Shown: positions 23,248 to 33,225, numbered from the stretch's first letter. The stretch is DNA of 49,002 nt from an uncultured Lachnospiraceae bacterium (GCA_900542015.1 UQLY01000017.1:1-49002), one strand, 5' to 3'. Program-made: numbers and translations. The notes: generated from the sequence alone by a model not told the origin.

Positions 23248-25809
23248 ATGAATGTTGTAGAAAAAATGTTCGGCACCCATAGCGAAAGAGAGCTGAAGCG
23301 GATTTATCCCATTGTGGATAAGATTGAAGCGCTCAGGGATACCATGATGGCGCTGTCGGATGAAGAATTGAAAAATAAGACGAAGGAGTACAAAGGCAGG
23401 CTTGCCGAAGGCGAGACGCTGGACGATCTGCTGCCGGAGGCGTTTGCCACCGTCAGGGAAGCGGCGAGAAGGGTGCTGAATATGGAGCACTACAGAGTAC
23501 AGTTGATCGGCGGCATCATTCTCCACCAGGGGCGTATCGCAGAGATGCGTACCGGTGAAGGTAAGACGTTAGTATCCACGCTTCCGGCTTATTTAAACGC
23601 GCTGGAAGGCAAGGGCGTATGCGTGGTAACGGTCAACGACTATCTGGCGAAGCGTGACGCCGAGTGGATGGGGCAGGTCCATGAATTTCTCGGTTTAAAG
23701 GTAGGCGTGGTATTAAACTCCATGAAGTCCGACGAGAGAAGAGAAGCCTATAACTGTGATATTACTTATGTCACAAACAACGAGTTAGGTTTTGATTACC
23801 TCCGTGACAATATGGTTATCTATAAAGAACAGCTCGTCCTGCGAGACCTTCATTATGCGATTATCGACGAGGTCGACTCCGTTTTGATCGATGAAGCGCG
23901 TACGCCGCTGATCATATCCGGTCAGAGCGGCAAGTCCACGCGTATTTACGAGGCGTGCAACATTCTTGCGCTGCAGTTGAAGAGGGGCAAGGATCTGGAA
24001 GAACAGTCCAAGATGGATATTCTGATGGGAATTGAGCAGGAAGAAACCGGGGACTTTATCGTCAATGAAAAGGACAAAACCGTCAATCTGACTGCGGAAG
24101 GCGTATCCAAGGTTGAGCGGTTCTTCAATATTGAAAACCTTGCGGACCCGGAAAACCTGGAGATTCAGCACAATACGATTTTGGCGCTCCGCGCCCATAA
24201 CCTGATGACAAGGGATCAGGATTATGTAGTAAAGGACGATCAGGTGCTGATTGTCGATGAGTTTACCGGACGTATCATGCCGGGACGCCGTTATTCGGAC
24301 GGACTGCACCAGGCGATTGAGGCGAAGGAACACGTAAAAGTAAAGCGCGAGAGCAAGACCCTTGCCAATATTACGTTCCAGAACTTCTTTAACAAATTTG
24401 AGAAAAAAGCGGGTATGACCGGTACGGCTCTGACGGAGGAAAAGGAATTTCGTGATATTTACGGAATGGACGTAGTTGAGATCCCCACCAATAAGCCCGT
24501 GGCAAGAATTGACTGGCAGGATGCGGTTTATAAGACCAGAAAGGAAAAGCTCAAGGCGGTAGTGGATGAAGTCAAGGCGTCCTATGAGAAGGGACAGCCG
24601 GTGCTGGTAGGTACGATCAACATTGACGCTTCCGAGGAACTGAGCAAGCTGCTCAGCAAGGTAGGAATCCCCCATAAGGTCTTAAACGCCAAATTCCATG
24701 AGCTGGAGGCGGAGATTGTCGCTGATGCGGGTATCCACGGACATGTTACGATTGCTACCAATATGGCGGGACGTGGTACGGATATTAAACTGGACGAAGA
24801 GGCTAAGGCAGCCGGCGGGCTAAAGATTGTCGGTACCGAGAGACATGAATCCCGCCGTATTGATAACCAGTTGCGCGGTCGTGCGGGTCGTCAGGGAGAT
24901 CCCGGCGAATCCAGATTTTTCATTTCATTGGAAGACGATCTGATGCGTTTGTTCGGTTCCGACCGTATGATTGAAATGTTCAATACGCTGGGGATTCCGG
25001 AAGGGCAGCAGATCGAACACAAGATGCTGTCCAAGGCGATTGAGAACGCGCAAAAGAAGATTGAAAGCAACAACTATGGTATCCGTAAAAACCTGTTGGA
25101 CTATGACCAGGTTATGAATGAACAAAGGGAGATCATTTATGCGGAGCGCCGCCGCGTATTGGACGGCGAAAGTATGCGCGACGCAATTTACAAGATGATC
25201 ACGGATATCGTGGAAAACTCCGTCAATATGTGCATCCCCGACGACGGCAACAGTGACGACTGGGATCTGACGGAGCTGCATCAGGTATTGGGCGCGATTA
25301 TTCCGGTTCAGCCTTTAAACCACGGTATGGTAAAGGGCATGAAGAAAAACGAATTGCTGCACCAGTTAAAGGAAGAAGCGGTAAGGCTTTATGAGAGCAA
25401 AGAAGCGGAATTCCCCAATTCGGAAGCGATCCGTGAGGTGGAACGCGTTATTCTGTTAAAGGTTATCGACCGCAAGTGGATGACTCATATCGACGATATG
25501 GACCAGCTGCGCCAGGGCGTGGGTCTTGCGGCGTACGGTCAGCGCGATCCTATCGTGGAATACAAGATGAACGCTTACGAAATGTTTGACGCCATGACTG
25601 AAAACATCAAGGAAGACACGGTAAGGCTTCTTTTCAGCGTCCGCGTAGAGCAGAAAGTGGAAAGAGAGCAGGTTGCAGAGGTAACAGGCACAAACAAAGA
25701 CGAAAGCGTAAAGGGACCGGTAAAGCGGGAAAATGCGAAGATTTACCCCAATGCCCCCTGTCCCTGCGGAAGCGGCAAAAAATACAAAAACTGCTGCGGA
25801 AGATTATAA
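23248..25809 (+). CDS. secA: Preprotein translocase ATPase SecA
   Basis: SecA drives export of unfolded proteins through SecYEG. From 23248 the protein has 853 residues. The order is: nucleotide-binding domain 1 with the Walker A segment MRTGEGKTL and the DEVDSVLIDEART box, the preprotein cross-linking domain, nucleotide-binding domain 2 (TNMAGRGTDI, RGRAGRQGDPG), the helical scaffold, and the C-terminal zinc motif CPCGSGKKYKNCC. The start MNVVEKMFG follows TAGGAGCGACAGAA; an in-frame ATG at 23134 lies before the promoter. prfB follows after 16 bases, a common linkage. Confidence 0.97.
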   Translation: MNVVEKMFGTHSERELKRIYPIVDKIEALRDTMMALSDEELKNKTKEYKGRLAEGETLDDLLPEAFATVREAARRVLNMEHYRVQLIGGIILHQGRIAEMRTGEGKTLVSTLPAYLNALEGKGVCVVTVNDYLAKRDAEWMGQVHEFLGLKVGVVLNSMKSDERREAYNCDITYVTNNELGFDYLRDNMVIYKEQLVLRDLHYAIIDEVDSVLIDEARTPLIISGQSGKSTRIYEACNILALQLKRGKDLEEQSKMDILMGIEQEETGDFIVNEKDKTVNLTAEGVSKVERFFNIENLADPENLEIQHNTILALRAHNLMTRDQDYVVKDDQVLIVDEFTGRIMPGRRYSDGLHQAIEAKEHVKVKRESKTLANITFQNFFNKFEKKAGMTGTALTEEKEFRDIYGMDVVEIPTNKPVARIDWQDAVYKTRKEKLKAVVDEVKASYEKGQPVLVGTINIDASEELSKLLSKVGIPHKVLNAKFHELEAEIVADAGIHGHVTIATNMAGRGTDIKLDEEAKAAGGLKIVGTERHESRRIDNQLRGRAGRQGDPGESRFFISLEDDLMRLFGSDRMIEMFNTLGIPEGQQIEHKMLSKAIENAQKKIESNNYGIRKNLLDYDQVMNEQREIIYAERRRVLDGESMRDAIYKMITDIVENSVNMCIPDDGNSDDWDLTELHQVLGAIIPVQPLNHGMVKGMKKNELLHQLKEEAVRLYESKEAEFPNSEAIREVERVILLKVIDRKWMTHIDDMDQLRQGVGLAAYGQRDPIVEYKMNAYEMFDAMTENIKEDTVRLLFSVRVEQKVEREQVAEVTGTNKDESVKGPVKRENAKIYPNAPCPCGSGKKYKNCCGRL

Positions 25810-25825
25810 AAGGTGGTGACGCAAA

Positions 25826-26939
25826 GTGGTCGAATTAGATCAGATGAAACAGGAACTTATGACATATGAGACACCATTGGCGGAAGTAAGGGATTCACTT
25901 TGACTTAGCGAATAAGTCAAAACGGATTGAAGAACTGGAGCGGCTCATGGAGACGCCGGACTTCTGGAATGATGCAAATGAAGCGCAAAGGCTCACAAGA
26001 GAATGTAAAGGGCTGAAGGATGACGTAGAGACCTACGAAACCCTGAAAAGCCAGTTTGAAGATATTGAAGTCCTCATTGAGATGGGCTACGAGGAGGAAG
26101 ATCCGGAGATGGTAGCCGAGATCAGGCAGGAGCTTGACAGCTTTATTTCCGGTCTGGAAAATATCAGGATCAAGACCCTGCTTTCCGACGAGTATGACGG
26201 ATACAATGCGATTTTGAAGTTGAACGCCGGCGCGGGCGGGACCGAAAGCTGCGATTGGGCGTCCATGCTCTACCGTATGTATACCCGTTGGGCGGAAAAG
26301 AAGGGCTTTCAGGTGGAAGTGCTGGATTATCTGGACGGAGACGAAGCGGGAATTAAATCCGTGACCTTTCAGGTAAACGGGGAGAATGCTTACGGATATC
26401 TCAAATCCGAAAAGGGCGTTCACCGTCTGGTGCGTATTTCCCCTTTTAACGCGCAGGGAAAGAGACAGACTTCCTTCGTATCGCTGGATGTTATGCCGGA
26501 TATTGAAGAGGACCTGGATGTGGAGATCAACGAAGACGACCTTCGGATCGATACCTACCGAAGCTCCGGGGCGGGCGGTCAGCATATCAACAAGACCTCC
26601 TCCGCAATCCGGATTACTCATATTCCTACGGGTATCGTCGTACAGTGCCAGAATGAGAGAAGCCAGTTTCAGAACAAGGATAAGGCGATGCAGATGTTAA
26701 AGGCAAAGCTGTATATGCTGCAAAAGGAAGCGAATGCCGAGAAGCTTTCGGATATCCGCGGAGAAGTGACCGAGATCGGCTGGGGCAACCAGATCCGTTC
26801 TTATGTGATGCAGCCCTATACGATGGTCAAGGACCACCGCACCAATGCGGAGACCGGAAACGTAGACGCGGTATTGGACGGCGCGCTGGATCTGTTTATC
26901 AACAGTTATCTGAAATGGAATGCGACAAAAGAAGCGTAA
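25826..26939 (+). CDS. prfB: Peptide chain release factor 2, with programmed +1 frameshift
   Basis: RF2 reads UGA and UAA and releases the finished protein. The gene is in two frames: GTG at 25826 to CTT at 25898-25900 (25 codons), then an in-frame TGA (25901-25903). Skipping the T at 25901 continues as GAC TTA GCG to the stop at 26939; total 370 residues. The slip site CTTTGAC and an upstream AAGGGA, which can pair with 16S rRNA, are the classical RF2 autoregulation signals. The codon-recognition motif SPF (RISPFNAQG) and the peptidyl-transfer motif GGQ (AGGQHINKTSS) are both present. Annotation by open frame alone would lose the N-terminus. Confidence 0.95.
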
Positions 26940-26954
26940 AAAACAGACAAACAT

Positions 26955-27015
26955 AAAAAAGCATATGCAGCGGCGGCAAAACAGAAAAACCGCGGCTGCA
27001 TATGCTTTTCTTTTT
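26955..27015. terminator. Bidirectional terminator between prfB and a convergent gene
   Basis: AAAAGCATATGCAGC (26957-26971) pairs with GCTGCATATGCTTTT (26995-27009), with A and T runs on the outside for both strands. It separates prfB from the minus-strand DUF975 gene. Confidence 0.85.
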
Positions 27016-27738
27016 TTAATTATCAGAAGAAACGGTATTTGTCAGCTCCAGATAAAACTCGGTCAAAGTCATCCGGACATAAGGCGTTACCCAGAAATTC
27101 GCAAGACCAAAGGTCAAAAGACTCAGCAGATACATGCCGATGAAGCTGAGCTGGATATAGAGCAGCCTGCCGCGGCTGCCCTGCATGAGTTGTTTACTCT
27201 GTATAAGAAGCTCCTTCGGGCGCATGTCGGGATGATCGATCATCAGCAAAAATACCTGCGAATAATCAAGCTCAATCCGAATACATGTAACGAGGAAAAA
27301 GATTGTAGCGGCAATCAAAAACAATATGGTAAAAGCATTCGGCATCATAACGCATAATACGAGGGCGAATGCAAAAGGAAGCGTGCAGACAAAGGTTCTG
27401 ATAAAAATTAAAAAATAAGCGATGATGATATCGTCGGCTCTGCCTTTAAAGCCATACCACATATAGGACATGGGAACCTGTTCGTCGCTTCTTGCGTAGC
27501 ACAGACAGATATAATTCTGACCGACCATAAAAATAACGGATAAAGCCGATAAAATAAAGGTCACGGCGTAAGTAATCAGAGCGCCGGACGTAGTATAGGG
27601 GTTGACGGTATAAGATGTCATCATGGAAGGAATATTGATGATGACATTTGCAAGCAGGCAGGCGACAATCGGAAGCGAATATCTGCCCGTTAAATGACCT
27701 CTTGCGGATGCTTTTAATTGTGTGCTTGATCGTTTCAT
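27016..27738 (-). CDS. DUF975-family integral membrane protein
   Basis: This 240-residue protein has about five or six membrane segments and the DUF975 opening (MKRSSTQLKASARGHL, a basic segment before the first helix). The C-terminal FGLANFWVTPYVRMT segment also fits that family. Function is unknown. The start at 27738 follows AAAGGATAC on the minus strand; an in-frame ATG at 27765 overlaps the end of the upstream gene. It is the last of three minus-strand genes that may be co-transcribed. Confidence 0.75.
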   Translation of the reverse strand: MKRSSTQLKASARGHLTGRYSLPIVACLLANVIINIPSMMTSYTVNPYTTSGALITYAVTFILSALSVIFMVGQNYICLCYARSDEQVPMSYMWYGFKGRADDIIIAYFLIFIRTFVCTLPFAFALVLCVMMPNAFTILFLIAATIFFLVTCIRIELDYSQVFLLMIDHPDMRPKELLIQSKQLMQGSRGRLLYIQLSFIGMYLLSLLTFGLANFWVTPYVRMTLTEFYLELTNTVSSDN

Positions 27739-27754
27739 GATGTATCCTTTCCGG

Positions 27755-28237
27755 TCAGCAGGCAAGATCTACGTTCATGCCGCTGTATTTTGCGGCGTCC
27801 TGTGTCTTTAAATCCTGCTGGTAAGGGTTGTCTTCGTTATAATATTTAATCTGTGTATTCGTCGTTCCGCCGGAGACGTAAGAGCGACCGCATTCCGGAC
27901 ATACCGAAGTATGGATGGAGACGCTGGCGCGCAATACCTTGCCGTTGTTCATTGCGGCGTCCTTGTATGCGTTGGATACGTGCTCCTGTTCGTGGCTGCG
28001 GACTGCCGCGCCTGCGGCTTCCGGTGAAATATGGGTCGCCGACTTAAAGGAAACCATTTCGTCGGAACCGTCCTGGTATTTCCGGTTCTTACAGGTCTCG
28101 CATTCTGCGGGCGAGGATTTTGCGCCGGGCTTTTTCTCCATAGATTCGCCGGGATTGAGGATCGGACGTTTTTCGCCTTCGCCCGTTCCATAGGCGCCGG
28201 ATAACGGATAAGGGGAAGTCTGAATCTGTAAATTCAT
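27755..28237 (-). CDS. SprA-like protein with HExxH-type motif
   Basis: This 160-residue protein is rich in Pro, Gly and polar residues at its N-terminus. It contains SHEQEHVSNAYKDA (about residues 80-93), which resembles the HEQxH zinc-hydrolase-like motif of SprA-related proteins. Two Cys pairs (CETCKNRK and CPECGRSY) could bind zinc. There is no signal peptide or membrane segment. The role is unknown; a metalloprotease activity is a guess from the motif. It overlaps no neighbour and stands 14 bases after the small membrane protein gene. Confidence 0.65.
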   Translation of the reverse strand: MNLQIQTSPYPLSGAYGTGEGEKRPILNPGESMEKKPGAKSSPAECETCKNRKYQDGSDEMVSFKSATHISPEAAGAAVRSHEQEHVSNAYKDAAMNNGKVLRASVSIHTSVCPECGRSYVSGGTTNTQIKYYNEDNPYQQDLKTQDAAKYSGMNVDLAC

Positions 28238-28251
28238 AAAGCTGCACCTCC

Positions 28252-28635
28252 TTATTGCTGATACAGGGATTCCAACTGATTCATTTCGTCTTCCAAAGAA
28301 ATACCTGTCATTTCTTCATATTGGTCATAAAATTCCTGGCGCGTCTCGGGATTGCTCATAACGGTATAGACGGAAAAAGCGGTTATGATAACGCTGAATG
28401 CAAGTGACGCGGCGGAAACAATAACGGCGGTCTTGCCGGCAAGTGCTATTTTTAACTCTTTTCCCTTGGATAAAACAGCGAATAAAATGGACATTCCAGC
28501 AAAAAACATAGCCGCAAAAATGACGCAGCTGCTCATCAGGGATAAGACGGCACAGATGACGGATGCGGTCAGGAAAGCATTTTTACTGATCTCCGAACGC
28601 GGCGGCATCTGCTGTGGCTGAGTATTGTAATCCAT
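28252..28635 (-). CDS. Small membrane protein of unknown function
   Basis: The 127-residue protein has a polar Gln/Pro-rich start (MDYNTQPQQMPPRSE), two hydrophobic segments (about 22-55 and 67-95), and an acidic tail (EEMTGISLEDEMNQLE). This is the layout of DUF4190-like small membrane proteins, though I cannot assign it firmly. On the minus strand GGAGGTACGTC precedes the ATG. It is divergent from the GH9 gene. Confidence 0.65.
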   Translation of the reverse strand: MDYNTQPQQMPPRSEISKNAFLTASVICAVLSLMSSCVIFAAMFFAGMSILFAVLSKGKELKIALAGKTAVIVSAASLAFSVIITAFSVYTVMSNPETRQEFYDQYEEMTGISLEDEMNQLESLYQQ

Positions 28636-28678
28636 GACGTACCTCCATAATTAACTTTATTTTATCACGATTTCCGCA

Positions 28679-28707
28679 TTGAATAAAGCCTTATTTTCTA
28701 ATATAAT
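28679..28707 (+). promoter_or_regulatory. Promoter of the GH9 lipoprotein gene
   Basis: TTGAAT (28679-28684), 17 bases, and a perfect TATAAT (28702-28707), about 65 bases before the ATG at 28775. Confidence 0.7.
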
Positions 28708-28774
28708 AAAGAAGCAGAATTGCAAAAATTGCCAATTGAAAGAGCGGCAGTCAGAAATAAACCAGGGAGGAATA

Positions 28775-31057
28775 ATGGGGATGATGAAAAGAAAATTGTT
28801 AGCTCTGTTTTTATGCGTCAGTATGTGCGTCAGCCTGACGGCATGCGGGGGCAGCGGAGGCGAGGAAGCGGCGGCGCCCGCTAAAGAGCCGGAAACCGTG
28901 CAGGAGGAAACCGAAAAAGAGGAAGAACCTCAGGAGGAAGAAACCGGGGAAGTCGAATCCCTGATGGGATACAATATGATTGACAACGGAGATTTTTCCA
29001 ACGGGACCGGTAAATGGAACACTTATTTTAACGGCGGAAACGCGGTCATTGCAGTAGACGAGGAAGGCAGGCTCAAAGTACAGATCACGACGCTCGGCAC
29101 CAAGGAGCACAGCGTCCAACTGTATTATGACGGATTCGCACTGGAGACGGGCTGCGTCTATGAATTGTCCTTTGACGCGTCTGCGACTGCGGAGAGGGAC
29201 GTCGAGTACCGCATTCAGATCAACGGCGGCGACTATCATGCTTATACCGGAGAGGGGATCACTCTGACGCCTGAGACACAGCATTTTGATTTTACCTTTA
29301 CGATGGAGGAAGGCAGCGATCCGGCTCCGAGACTTTGCTTTAACATGGGATTATACGGCGGTACCGATGAAGCCATCGGCGCCCATGACATATTCTTTGA
29401 TAATTTTGAATTGTATTGTATCGACGAGAGCAACCGCGCGCTTCCCCAGGCGGCGATCGAAACGCCGGATATCCAGATCAACCAACTGGGATATCAGCTG
29501 GAGGATGAAAAAATCGCCGTATTCAGAGGCGATGAAATCGACAGTACATTTACGGTTGTGGACGCGTCGACAGGCGAAAGCGTATTTGAAGGAACCATTT
29601 CGGAAGCGGTTACCAATACAAATACCCGGGAGAACGAGGGCGCGGCGGATTTCAGCGCATGGAAGACTCCCGGCACTTATAAGATCGTAGGAGAAAAATG
29701 CGGAGAATCCTATGAATTTGAAATCGGCGAAAATGTGTACCACGAGGCTTTTGACGCGGCGGTCAGGATGCTGTATCTGCAGCGGTGTGGAGAAGAACTG
29801 ACAGCGGAGTATGCGGGTGATTTTGCTCATCCCGCCTGCCATACGGAAGGGGCGGTCGTATACGCAAGCACGAACAGCGCTACGGTGGATGTATCCGGCG
29901 GATGGCATGACGCAGGCGATTACGGTCGTTATGTCGTATCCGGCGCGAAGGCGGTTGCCGATATTATGCTTGCTTATGAAAGCTATCCCGATGTATTCGG
30001 CGATGATGCGGGCATTCCCGAAAGCGGCAACGGTACGCCCGATATTCTGGACGAAGCGAAATATGAATTGGACTGGCTGTTAAAAATGCAGGATTCCGAA
30101 AGCGGCGGCGTTTACCACAAGGTAACCTGCGCGAACTTCCCGGAGACGGTTATGCCCCAGGATGAGACGGATCAGTTGCTGCTTTCTCCGATGTCCAACT
30201 GTGCGACCGGGGACTTTGCGGCGGTTATGGCGATGGCGGCAAGAGTATACAGAGACATTGACAGCGAGTATGCGGACACCTGCCTGGCGGCGGCAGAGAA
30301 GGCAATGGCTTATCTGGAAACCAGCGACAACGGATCAGGCTTCGTGAATCCCGAAGAAATCGTGACCGGAGAATATCCTGACGAAAAGGATACGGATGAA
30401 ATATTCTGGGCAAATGCAGAGCTGTTTAAAACCACGGGCGAGGCAAAATATGAAGAAGCCTTAACGGAAACTTCTTACCTTTCCGTTCAGGGCGGTCTCG
30501 GCTGGGAAAAGGTCGGTTTCTACGGCGGCTACGCTTATCTGACCAGCGATTATACCAATCAGGAATACGCGGCAAGCGTAGTGGATAAGCTGGAGTATTC
30601 GGCGGACAGCATTTTGGAGAGCGCCGGCGCCGATACGTATCAGTGCTCCGTCAGCGGAACCTATCCCTGGGGCAGCAATATGAGCATCGCCAATAACGGT
30701 ATGCTCTTGCTGATGTTAGATGAAATTAACGGAAACGATGAATATAAAAATCTTGCGAAGGCGCAGTTGCATTATCTGTTGGGCAATAACGCAAATTCCT
30801 ATTGCTTCCTGACAGGATTCGGAAGCCTGTCGCCGGAGCACACACACCACAGACCTTCCCAGGTACTTGACAAGTCGATGCCCGGTATGCTGGTAGGCGG
30901 AGCGGACAGCAATCTGGAAGACCCCTATGCGAAGGCTACCATGAGCGGAACGGCTCCGGCAAAATGCTATGTGGACAACGCGCAGAGCTTTTCCTGTAAC
31001 GAGGTAACCGTATACTGGAATTCGCCGCTGATTTATCTGATGGCGGCATGTCAGTAG
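28775..31057 (+). CDS. Lipid-anchored GH9 glycoside hydrolase (endoglucanase-like)
   Basis: The 760-residue enzyme is predicted to cleave beta-1,4-glucans outside the cell. In order: a lipoprotein signal with lipobox LTAC (Cys near 25), an acidic Glu-rich linker, a CBM4/16-like carbohydrate-binding domain (from NMIDNGDFSNGTGKW to IFFDNFELY), an Ig-like CelD_N domain (INQLGYQLEDEKIAVF), and the GH9 (alpha/alpha)6 domain. GGWHDAGDYGRYV contains the catalytic-base Asp pair; TGFGSLSPEHTHHRPS and the end motif CNEVTVYWNSPL hold the His and the acid Glu. The start at 28775 follows GGGAGGAATA; an in-frame ATG at 28679 lies at the -35 box. It overlaps no gene, and tex begins 14 bases after it. Confidence 0.9.
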   Translation: MGMMKRKLLALFLCVSMCVSLTACGGSGGEEAAAPAKEPETVQEETEKEEEPQEEETGEVESLMGYNMIDNGDFSNGTGKWNTYFNGGNAVIAVDEEGRLKVQITTLGTKEHSVQLYYDGFALETGCVYELSFDASATAERDVEYRIQINGGDYHAYTGEGITLTPETQHFDFTFTMEEGSDPAPRLCFNMGLYGGTDEAIGAHDIFFDNFELYCIDESNRALPQAAIETPDIQINQLGYQLEDEKIAVFRGDEIDSTFTVVDASTGESVFEGTISEAVTNTNTRENEGAADFSAWKTPGTYKIVGEKCGESYEFEIGENVYHEAFDAAVRMLYLQRCGEELTAEYAGDFAHPACHTEGAVVYASTNSATVDVSGGWHDAGDYGRYVVSGAKAVADIMLAYESYPDVFGDDAGIPESGNGTPDILDEAKYELDWLLKMQDSESGGVYHKVTCANFPETVMPQDETDQLLLSPMSNCATGDFAAVMAMAARVYRDIDSEYADTCLAAAEKAMAYLETSDNGSGFVNPEEIVTGEYPDEKDTDEIFWANAELFKTTGEAKYEEALTETSYLSVQGGLGWEKVGFYGGYAYLTSDYTNQEYAASVVDKLEYSADSILESAGADTYQCSVSGTYPWGSNMSIANNGMLLLMLDEINGNDEYKNLAKAQLHYLLGNNANSYCFLTGFGSLSPEHTHHRPSQVLDKSMPGMLVGGADSNLEDPYAKATMSGTAPAKCYVDNAQSFSCNEVTVYWNSPLIYLMAACQ

Positions 31058-31071
31058 GAGAACAGAAAAAC

Positions 31072-33213
31072 ATGGACATCATAAAGGTTATAAGCGAAGA
31101 ATTAAAAGTACAGAAATGGCAGGTGGAGGCTGCCGTTAAACTGATTGACGAAGGGAACACCATTCCCTTTATCTCCCGATACCGAAAAGAAGCAACCGGG
31201 GCGCTCAATGACGAAGCGCTCCGGAATCTCCACGAAAGGCTTGTTTATCTGCGAGGTCTTCAGGAGAGAAAGGAAACCGTGCTTGCAAGTATAAAAGAGC
31301 AGGGGAAACTGACCGAAGAATTGAAGGCGAAGATTGAAGCGGCGCAGACCATGGTTGCCGTAGAAGATTTATACCGCCCCTATAAGCCCAAAAGAAAGAC
31401 AAGGGCGTCCGTGGCAAAGGAAAAGGGACTGGAACCGCTTGCAAACATTATTTATCTGCAAATGACCCGAAAGCCTTTGGAGGAAGAAGCGCGCGCTTAC
31501 ATAGATGAAGAAAAAGGAGTTGCCGGTGCAGAGGAGGCAATTGCCGGGGCGAAGGACATTCTTGCGGAGGCGATTTCCGACGAGGCGGATTACCGGACCA
31601 AAATCCGTAAGATGACGGAGGCGGACGGCGTGGTGGTCAGCGAGGCAAAAGACGAGGAGACCCAGAGCGTCTACGAAATGTATTATCATTTCTCGGAGTC
31701 CGTGAAAAAAATTGCCGGACACAGAATCCTTGCCCTCAACCGCGGGGAAGCGGAAAAAATATTGAATGTGAAGCTGGAAGCCCCCCGGGATCAGATCCTG
31801 CGTTATCTGGAACAGGAGGTTATCAGAAAAAACAATCCCGTGACTACGCCTGTGCTCAAGGAAGTTGTTGCGGACAGTTATGACAGACTGATTGCGCCCT
31901 CCATCGAAAGAGAGATCCGAAACGCACTGACGGAAAAGGCGGAAGAGGGAGCCATCAGCGTATTCGGCAAAAACTTAAAACAGCTTCTGATGCAGCCGCC
32001 GATCGCGGGAAAAGTGGTTTTAGGCTGGGACCCGGCGTTTCGTACAGGCTGTAAGCTTGCCGTGGTGGACGAGACGGGCAAAGTGCTTGCCACAAAGGTA
32101 ATTTTCCCTACCGCACCCCAGAATAAAGTGACGGAGGCGAAGGCGGAATTAAAAAAGCTCATAGAGAAATATCACGTATCCCTGATTTCTCTCGGAAACG
32201 GTACCGCCTCAAGAGAATCGGAGCAGGTCATTGTCTCATTTATCAAGGAAACGGGGCTTCCCGTATCCTATGTGATCGTCAATGAAGCGGGCGCTTCGGT
32301 GTATTCCGCTTCCAAGCTTGCCACGGAGGAATTCCCCAATTTTGACGTGGGGCAAAGAAGCGCGGCTTCCATTGCCAGAAGACTGCAGGACCCCCTTGCG
32401 GAGTTGGTAAAGATCGATCCGAAATCCATCGGCGTCGGTCAGTACCAGCATGATATGAACCAGAAAAAGCTGGACGAAGCGCTGACGGGCGTTGTGGAGG
32501 ATTGCGTCAACAGCGTCGGCGTGGATCTGAATACGGCGTCGGCGCCGTTATTATCCTATATTTCCGGCATCAGCAAGGTTATCGCCAAAAATATCGTGGA
32601 CTACCGGGAAGAAAACGGTGCGTTTACGGAGAGAAAACAGCTTTTGAAGGTGGCAAAGCTGGGACCGAAGGCGTATGAACAGTGCGCCGGGTTTTTGCGA
32701 ATCCGGAACGGTAAAAATCCGTTAGACGCTACAAGCGTCCATCCCGAATCCTATGAAGCGGCAAAAATGCTTCTTGCTAAAATGGGATTTTCCTTACGAG
32801 ATGTGGGACATGCGGCTATTAAACTGCCGAAGGCAGGCAGCAGAGAAAGCAGGGCAATTGCCGAAGAACTGGGCGTCGGCGAGCTGACCCTGGGGGATAT
32901 TGCAAAGGAGCTGGAAAAGCCCTCCCGAGATCCCCGTGAAGACATGCCTGCGCCGATCCTACGCAGCGATGTTATGGAAATGGAAGACCTGAAACCGGGT
33001 ATGCGTTTAAAAGGCACCGTCCGCAATGTCATTGACTTCGGTATCTTTGTGGATATCGGTGTGCACCAGGACGGGTTGGTACACATTTCCAAAATTACTG
33101 ACCGCTATATCAAACATCCTTTGGAGGTGGTCAGCGTCGGAGATATTGTGGAAGTGGAAGTGCTGAGCGTTGACCCGGCGAAAAAGAGAATACAACTGAC
33201 CATGAGGTTTTAG
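31072..33213 (+). CDS. tex: Tex-family S1 RNA-binding protein
   Basis: The 713-residue protein has the Tex layout: an N-terminal helical domain (MDIIKVISEELKVQKWQVEAA, TIPFISRYRKEATG), a YqgF-like RNase H-fold domain (GWDPAFRTGCKLAVVDETG), helix-hairpin-helix motifs (SYISGISKVIAKNIVDYRE), and a C-terminal S1 domain (GMRLKGTVRNVIDFGIFVDIG). Tex binds nucleic acid and affects transcription. The start at 31072 follows TAGGAG; an in-frame ATG at 31048 lies inside the GH9 gene. It may be read from the GH9 promoter, which would be an odd pairing. Confidence 0.93.
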   Translation: MDIIKVISEELKVQKWQVEAAVKLIDEGNTIPFISRYRKEATGALNDEALRNLHERLVYLRGLQERKETVLASIKEQGKLTEELKAKIEAAQTMVAVEDLYRPYKPKRKTRASVAKEKGLEPLANIIYLQMTRKPLEEEARAYIDEEKGVAGAEEAIAGAKDILAEAISDEADYRTKIRKMTEADGVVVSEAKDEETQSVYEMYYHFSESVKKIAGHRILALNRGEAEKILNVKLEAPRDQILRYLEQEVIRKNNPVTTPVLKEVVADSYDRLIAPSIEREIRNALTEKAEEGAISVFGKNLKQLLMQPPIAGKVVLGWDPAFRTGCKLAVVDETGKVLATKVIFPTAPQNKVTEAKAELKKLIEKYHVSLISLGNGTASRESEQVIVSFIKETGLPVSYVIVNEAGASVYSASKLATEEFPNFDVGQRSAASIARRLQDPLAELVKIDPKSIGVGQYQHDMNQKKLDEALTGVVEDCVNSVGVDLNTASAPLLSYISGISKVIAKNIVDYREENGAFTERKQLLKVAKLGPKAYEQCAGFLRIRNGKNPLDATSVHPESYEAAKMLLAKMGFSLRDVGHAAIKLPKAGSRESRAIAEELGVGELTLGDIAKELEKPSRDPREDMPAPILRSDVMEMEDLKPGMRLKGTVRNVIDFGIFVDIGVHQDGLVHISKITDRYIKHPLEVVSVGDIVEVEVLSVDPAKKRIQLTMRF

Positions 33214-33225
33214 GAGATATTCAGA

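Noticed and set aside
25947..26939. prfB starting at the first internal ATG, 25947
   Set aside because: The upstream GTG frame, the CTTTGAC shift site and the ribosome binding site show a full-length RF2.
26920..27357. Plus-strand 145-codon frame after prfB
   Set aside because: It starts inside prfB, crosses a bidirectional terminator and is antisense to the DUF975 gene.
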